Below, in pieces: positions 7,599 to 9,188 of a stretch of 9,188 nt of DNA. The translations under genes were made by a program, and so were the position numbers. Source of the stretch: an uncultured Austwickia sp. (lineage in GTDB: Bacteria; Actinomycetota; Actinomycetes; Actinomycetales; Dermatophilaceae); contig CAKUSI010000142.1 in the NCBI GenBank assembly GCA_934678955.1, forward strand, positions 1 through 9,188, in the 5' to 3' direction. Position 1 is the first letter of the stretch. Each line of letters begins with the position of its first letter. The notes under the pieces were generated by a model. The model was not told the DNA's origin, ran no database searches, and saw only the letters and a program-made list of their open reading frames with translations.

Positions 7599-8773
7599 AT
7601 GAGTCGGTCCCTGTCCGATATCGAGCCGCTGGAGCCCAATCCCGGCGGCGTTGTCGACCCTGAAGATCTTGTCGGCCGAGACGCAGAGCTGAACGGGCTC
7701 CTCCGCCACGTCGCTCAGGGCGGCGCATACGTCGTGGGCGACCGTCGCATGGGCAAGACCTCCCTCGTCAAGAAGGCAGTCACGGAATTGCGTGCCGTCG
7801 GCCACACCGTGGTGTACGCCTCCGCCGAGACCAGCAGTCTGTCCACGTTCAGACCACTCTGCTCGCCGAGATCCGGAAAGAGGCGAGACTGGGCAAAGGC
7901 ATCACCGAGTGGGAGGCTCAACTCGACGGTGAAGCCTCCCTGCGGATCGCTGGTACGGGGCTGCGCCTGTCGGGATCTCTCAAACGCACAGGTCAGCCAA
8001 TGGACGAGGACTTGCTTCTCCTGTGCGCCGAGGCGGTGCGGGCGCACGGACCCCATCGCCTCGTGCTGTTCATCGACGAGGTTGCCGTCCTGGCCAACGC
8101 TCTCGCGGCGCAAGACCCGGAGGCCGGCTTGGAGTTCCTGCGGTCGCTGCGCCGGTCGCGCCAGAGTCTCGACAACGTCACGGTGGTGTTCGCAGGGTCT
8201 GTGGGGCTGCACCACGCCATCAGTGACCTCACCGTGATCAACGACTTGCCCGAGGTCGAGGTGGGTCCGCTCCTCCGTGAGGACGCGCTACTTCTCGCCC
8301 GGCGTTTGATACTCGGCGTGTTCGACGTCGACGACCCCGCCATGGCCCGGGACGTGGCGACGTTGTGCAGCGACATCCCCTTCTACATGCAGGCTCTGGT
8401 GAGCCGACTGCGCATGCTCGAATCAGCCCCGGGCGAGACCCGGCACATCGAAGGCGCCGTGGACGATGCTCTCGCCAGCGACTTGTGGCACACCGACCAT
8501 TACTACGACCGCATTGATCGGTACTACGGCGACGACGCACGCCTCGTGATCGCGGCGATGGACGTTCTTGCCGACGGGTCCGTGCGTTCGCTGGGCTCGC
8601 TCCTCGTCGACGTCAACGCCGCCGACCCGCTTCATCCGGTCGAGCGATCCGCACTCGGCCAGGTGTTGCGCCGGATGCAGCGCGATCACTACGTCACAAC
8701 GCGTCCGGGTGGTTATCGCGTCGCGTCTCCGCTGCTCGCTCGCATCTGGCGCGCGACCAGGGAACGCCGATGA
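7599..8773 (+). pseudogene. AAA/STAND-like P-loop ATPase with an apparent one-base frameshift (about 391 residues if repaired)
   Basis: An ATPase of the archaeal-ATPase/ORC-like type, of unknown role. From the ATG at 7599, frame one gives a typical LVGRDAEL entry (24-31) and Walker A GDRRMGKTS (47-55), then fails after residue 84 (base 7850). Another frame continues with QTTLLAEIRKEARL and carries Walker B LVLFIDE (Asp160, Glu161), a sensor-1-like FAGSVG (about 198-203) and a C-terminal winged-helix-like region (about 310-391) ending in RIWRATRERR. One extra C in TTCAGACC would join them. The ATG at 8000 is internal, not a true start. Its TGA overlaps the next ATG. Similar ATPases occur in mobile and defence loci, but no effector domain is visible here. 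The ATPase call is firm; the function is unknown. Confidence 0.75.
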
Positions 8774-9188
8774 CCGCGGCAGTCGATCGGCGTGGCGGAG
8801 TCCTTGCCTACACCCCCTCCCGCGAGGCAGGCGCGACGCTCGATGCGCGAACCGTCGGCCGCGACGACCTCCTCAAGGTCCTTGCCTCGCGATTCGCGAC
8901 CGCGGCTCGGTCCAAGAACCGCATCCATAGCTTGCTTGTCGGCCCGCGGGGCTCTGGGAAGTCCCACGTGGTGGAGGTCGCGCTGCATCGCATGCGCCAA
9001 GACGAGACGCTGCGCGACCGGTTCGCGGTCGTCGGCGTCCCCGAGGACGGTCTCGGCATCACGCGTTTCAGTGACATCGTCGACCTCGTCTGGCGGGAGC
9101 TGGGGGGAGGGACTGGTGGCACGCGGCGCCAGGCCTCCCACTGGTCTCAGGTGACCGACCTCCTGGGAGGTCGCGTCCTTCTCCTGGT
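8770..9188 (+). CDS. Second P-loop ATPase of the operon, N-terminal 139 residues (cut by window edge)
   Basis: The ATG overlaps the stop of the preceding ATPase gene (ATGA), with AGGG seven bases upstream, so the two are translationally coupled. The visible part starts with a Thr/Ala/Arg-rich stretch, then TVGRDDLL (29-36), the usual short entry helix of this ATPase class. Walker A VGPRGSGKSH (57-66) and an alpha/beta core follow, with the chain reaching a hydrophobic GRVLLL strand at the edge that probably leads into Walker B. The first ATPase has a similar order (VGRD followed by Walker A), but the two are clearly different in sequence. Total length, C-terminal domains and any effector lie beyond the window. 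Its role cannot be named; pairing with the first ATPase suggests the two proteins act together. Confidence 0.8.
   Translation, partial: MTAAVDRRGGVLAYTPSREAGATLDARTVGRDDLLKVLASRFATAARSKNRIHSLLVGPRGSGKSHVVEVALHRMRQDETLRDRFAVVGVPEDGLGITRFSDIVDLVWRELGGGTGGTRRQASHWSQVTDLLGGRVLLL

Noticed and set aside
7838..7862. Programmed -1 ribosomal frameshifting in the first ATPase gene
   Set aside because: There is no X-XXY-YYZ slippery heptamer and no obvious downstream pseudoknot at the junction. A single missing base is simpler. The same holds for the hydrolase junction at 3084-3098.

Overview
This is a GC-rich chromosomal segment of an actinomycete. A membrane pyrophosphatase, an aspartate aminotransferase of the Rv3722c type, a TypA/BipA GTPase and candidate leaderless starts (TANNNT six bases before ATG) all fit Actinomycetota. 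The hppA and aminotransferase sequences look like those of Streptomyces, Streptosporangiales and mycobacteria. I cannot fix the genus from sequence alone.

Layout from left to right. (1) The first 212 codons of hppA, a proton-pumping pyrophosphatase, lie on the minus strand and run off the left edge. (2) A 215-bp divergent spacer with a two-step dyad leads into a plus-strand acyl-/aryl-CoA ligase of the ANL superfamily, which carries two in-frame tandem-repeat expansions. (3) A short convergent spacer holds two near-identical 24-bp repeats, each containing a GC hairpin. (4) On the minus strand a PLP aspartate aminotransferase is followed 10 nt later by an SGNH/GDSL hydrolase, which appears to be broken by a one-base frameshift. 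(5) After a 386-bp non-coding spacer come a gene for a 96-residue exported protein with four cysteines and then typA, both on the minus strand. (6) An AT-rich spacer carries a regular series of TTGYAC elements at 15/16-bp spacing that ends exactly at the start of a plus-strand operon. (7) The operon has two overlapping P-loop ATPase genes (ATGA junction); the first has an apparent one-base frameshift and the second runs off the right edge.

Most of the window is housekeeping: pyrophosphate-driven ion pumping, acyl activation, aspartate/nitrogen metabolism and a ribosome-associated GTPase. The right end is accessory in character. Two adjacent, translationally coupled ATPases of AAA/STAND type sit behind a dedicated AT-rich, repeat-bearing promoter. 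This is the best candidate for an undescribed system, perhaps genome defence or conflict, but the partner genes needed to judge it lie outside the window. Both frameshifts are explained by loss of one C from a CC pair. Sequencing or assembly error is therefore a serious alternative to true gene decay.
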